Part shown: positions 36,778 to 37,665 of the stretch, piece after piece
Position numbering within the stretch: the stretch's first letter is position 1
How the letters are laid out: the number at the start of each line of letters is the position of its first letter
Source of the DNA: an uncultured Bacteroidota bacterium
Lineage (GTDB): Bacteria; Bacteroidota; Bacteroidia; Bacteroidales; WCHB1-69
NCBI GenBank assembly: GCA_902786595.1
Contig: CADADB010000021.1
Location: 1 to 37,665, forward strand
DNA length: 37,665 nucleotides
Reading direction: 5' to 3'
Notes under the pieces: model-generated
What the model saw: only the letters and a program-made list of their open reading frames with translations
Database searches by the model: none
What the model was told of the DNA's origin: nothing
Program-made: the position numbers and the translations under genes

Positions 36778-37665
36778 CTGCTCGTGCGTGTTTCGCCGGG
36801 ATTCAGTTCCACGTCCCAAGTCACCACGCCGATGTCCGTCTTGTCGTAGGTGGCCTTCGGGGTGACTGTAACATCTTTCACTTCGATGTCTTTGTCGTTG
36901 GAAATCGGGTACTGCTCCTTCAGCGTCAGCTTGGCGGCGCGGTTCAGGTTGTTCTTGACGGTGAGCAGGTACGACTGCGTGACGGTGGTGCTGTTGCCCA
37001 CGTGTTTGGTGCTGCAGAAGTCTTTCTGCTTCTCCCGTTTCACGGTCATGCGCGGCTCGGTGGTGAGAGTCAGTGTGATTTGGCTCTCCGTGTCGTTCGG
37101 GCGCAGGCGCGTACGTCCCACGAAGGTGTTGTTGAACGTCACCGTGGCCTCGCCGGGCAGCAGGTTGTACTTTTCGTAATCGGACAGCGTGGCGACAAGG
37201 TAGGTCTCATCCGACAGTTTCGGGATGCTGTAGTACTTGAAGTCAGCCTTGACATCGTAGCTCTTCAGGTCGATGAGTTTCTCCTTGCCGTTGCCAGGAA
37301 TGTCGTACGGAACTGAAATGGCGAAAGAGACTTGAATGTCTTGGTCTTCCACTTCCACGAAATCGTTCATCAGGATGGGAGCAGCTGTTTTTTGTGAGGC
37401 AATATAACCCATTGATGCGTCGCTTTCTTCCGCAATAGCATAACTTACGGAATTGCTGGTGCTGGGAGAACGCATTTTCATCCCATCGACAATGGTTTGT
37501 GGACGTTGGAATCTTAAGAACCAAGTGTTGAATACCGGCGCTACTGTGGAACGGTTCGGCGTGGCGTTGGAGAGCGTGAGCTTCACGTTGTTCCAGTCGA
37601 GGCCGGTGACCTGACGCACCTTCGCCTTGGATTGTAGCGAGATGGACTTATCCATCGACGGGATA
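36774..37665 (-). CDS. DUF4139 (mucoidy-inhibitor MuiA-like) protein, 3' part
   Basis: 297 visible codons; the frame stays open to the right edge, so the N-terminal part is missing. The visible part is the DUF4139 C-terminal domain: KARVRQ-type start (KAKVRQVTGLDWNNVKLTLSN), NTWFLRFQRP, a variable linker, then VDVPYDI-like strands (VSFAISVPYDIPGNGK) and NTFVGRTRLRPNDTESQITLTL. The final repeat has SYLLTVKNNLNRAAKLTLKEQYPIS and GVVTWDVELNPGE. Most relatives continue ~15-20 residues past this glutamate to a YPK-type end; here the chain stops after TRTSS, inside a terminator hairpin. Function is not well established; the family is exported and associated with the cell envelope. Confidence 0.85.
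   Translation of the reverse strand, partial: IPSMDKSISLQSKAKVRQVTGLDWNNVKLTLSNATPNRSTVAPVFNTWFLRFQRPQTIVDGMKMRSPSTSNSVSYAIAEESDASMGYIASQKTAAPILMNDFVEVEDQDIQVSFAISVPYDIPGNGKEKLIDLKSYDVKADFKYYSIPKLSDETYLVATLSDYEKYNLLPGEATVTFNNTFVGRTRLRPNDTESQITLTLTTEPRMTVKREKQKDFCSTKHVGNSTTVTQSYLLTVKNNLNRAAKLTLKEQYPISNDKDIEVKDVTVTPKATYDKTDIGVVTWDVELNPGETRTSS

Overview
The window is a stretch of a Bacteroidales-type (phylum Bacteroidota) chromosome. The evidence is many promoters with the Bacteroidota -7 box TAnnTTTG, few Shine-Dalgarno sequences, lipoproteins and secreted proteins with type IX-secretion-like sorting folds, FISUMP and DUF4139 proteins, an ECF-sigma/lipoprotein operon, and amino-acid fermentation genes (lysine 5,6-aminomutase). 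I cannot place it more precisely. No tRNA, rRNA, CRISPR array, insertion sequence or prophage is visible.

Layout. 1-2724 (-): 5' part of a large multidomain secreted protein that runs off the left edge. 3069-6384 (-): a lysine-fermentation operon, kamD - unknown 183-aa protein - kamE, with its own promoter and terminator. 6742-8676 (+): dnaK, divergent from kamD and preceded by a textbook sigma-54 promoter. 8859-9836 (+): queE and a DUF721 gene. 12674-10007 (-): a five-gene ECF sigma factor operon (sigma factor, small membrane protein, exported protein, two lipoproteins). 12753-16674 (+): threonine aldolase, a FISUMP protein, a phosphodiester glycosidase-like protein and a GlsB/YeaQ membrane protein. 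23187-16721 (-): purL, bifunctional nuclease (BFN/UVR) and recQ. 23324-25453 (+): prolyl oligopeptidase lipoprotein. 27239-25552 (-): gmk and a YhiN-like flavoprotein. 27377-28132 (+): short-chain dehydrogenase. 30699-28207 (-): PIF1-type helicase with HRDC and HTH_40 tail. 36552-30861 (-): thirteen ribosomal protein genes, rplV to rpsE. 37665-36774 (-): 3' part of a DUF4139 gene that runs off the right edge.

Two things stand out. First, the spacers are filled with tandem arrays of 7-nt units (a few of 8 or 14 nt) of many different sequences. Many begin exactly at the stop codon of the preceding gene, and their units carry TAA, TAG or TGA, so a period not divisible by three puts stops in all three frames. 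Second, the S10/spc ribosomal cluster is cut at both ends: nothing from rpsJ to rpsS precedes rplV, and nothing from rpmD onward follows rpsE. The block nevertheless has its own canonical promoter and terminator. A family of ~28-bp palindromes, a duplicated ~140-bp spacer flanking the unknown gene inside the kam operon, and the sigma-54 promoter of dnaK are further points of interest.
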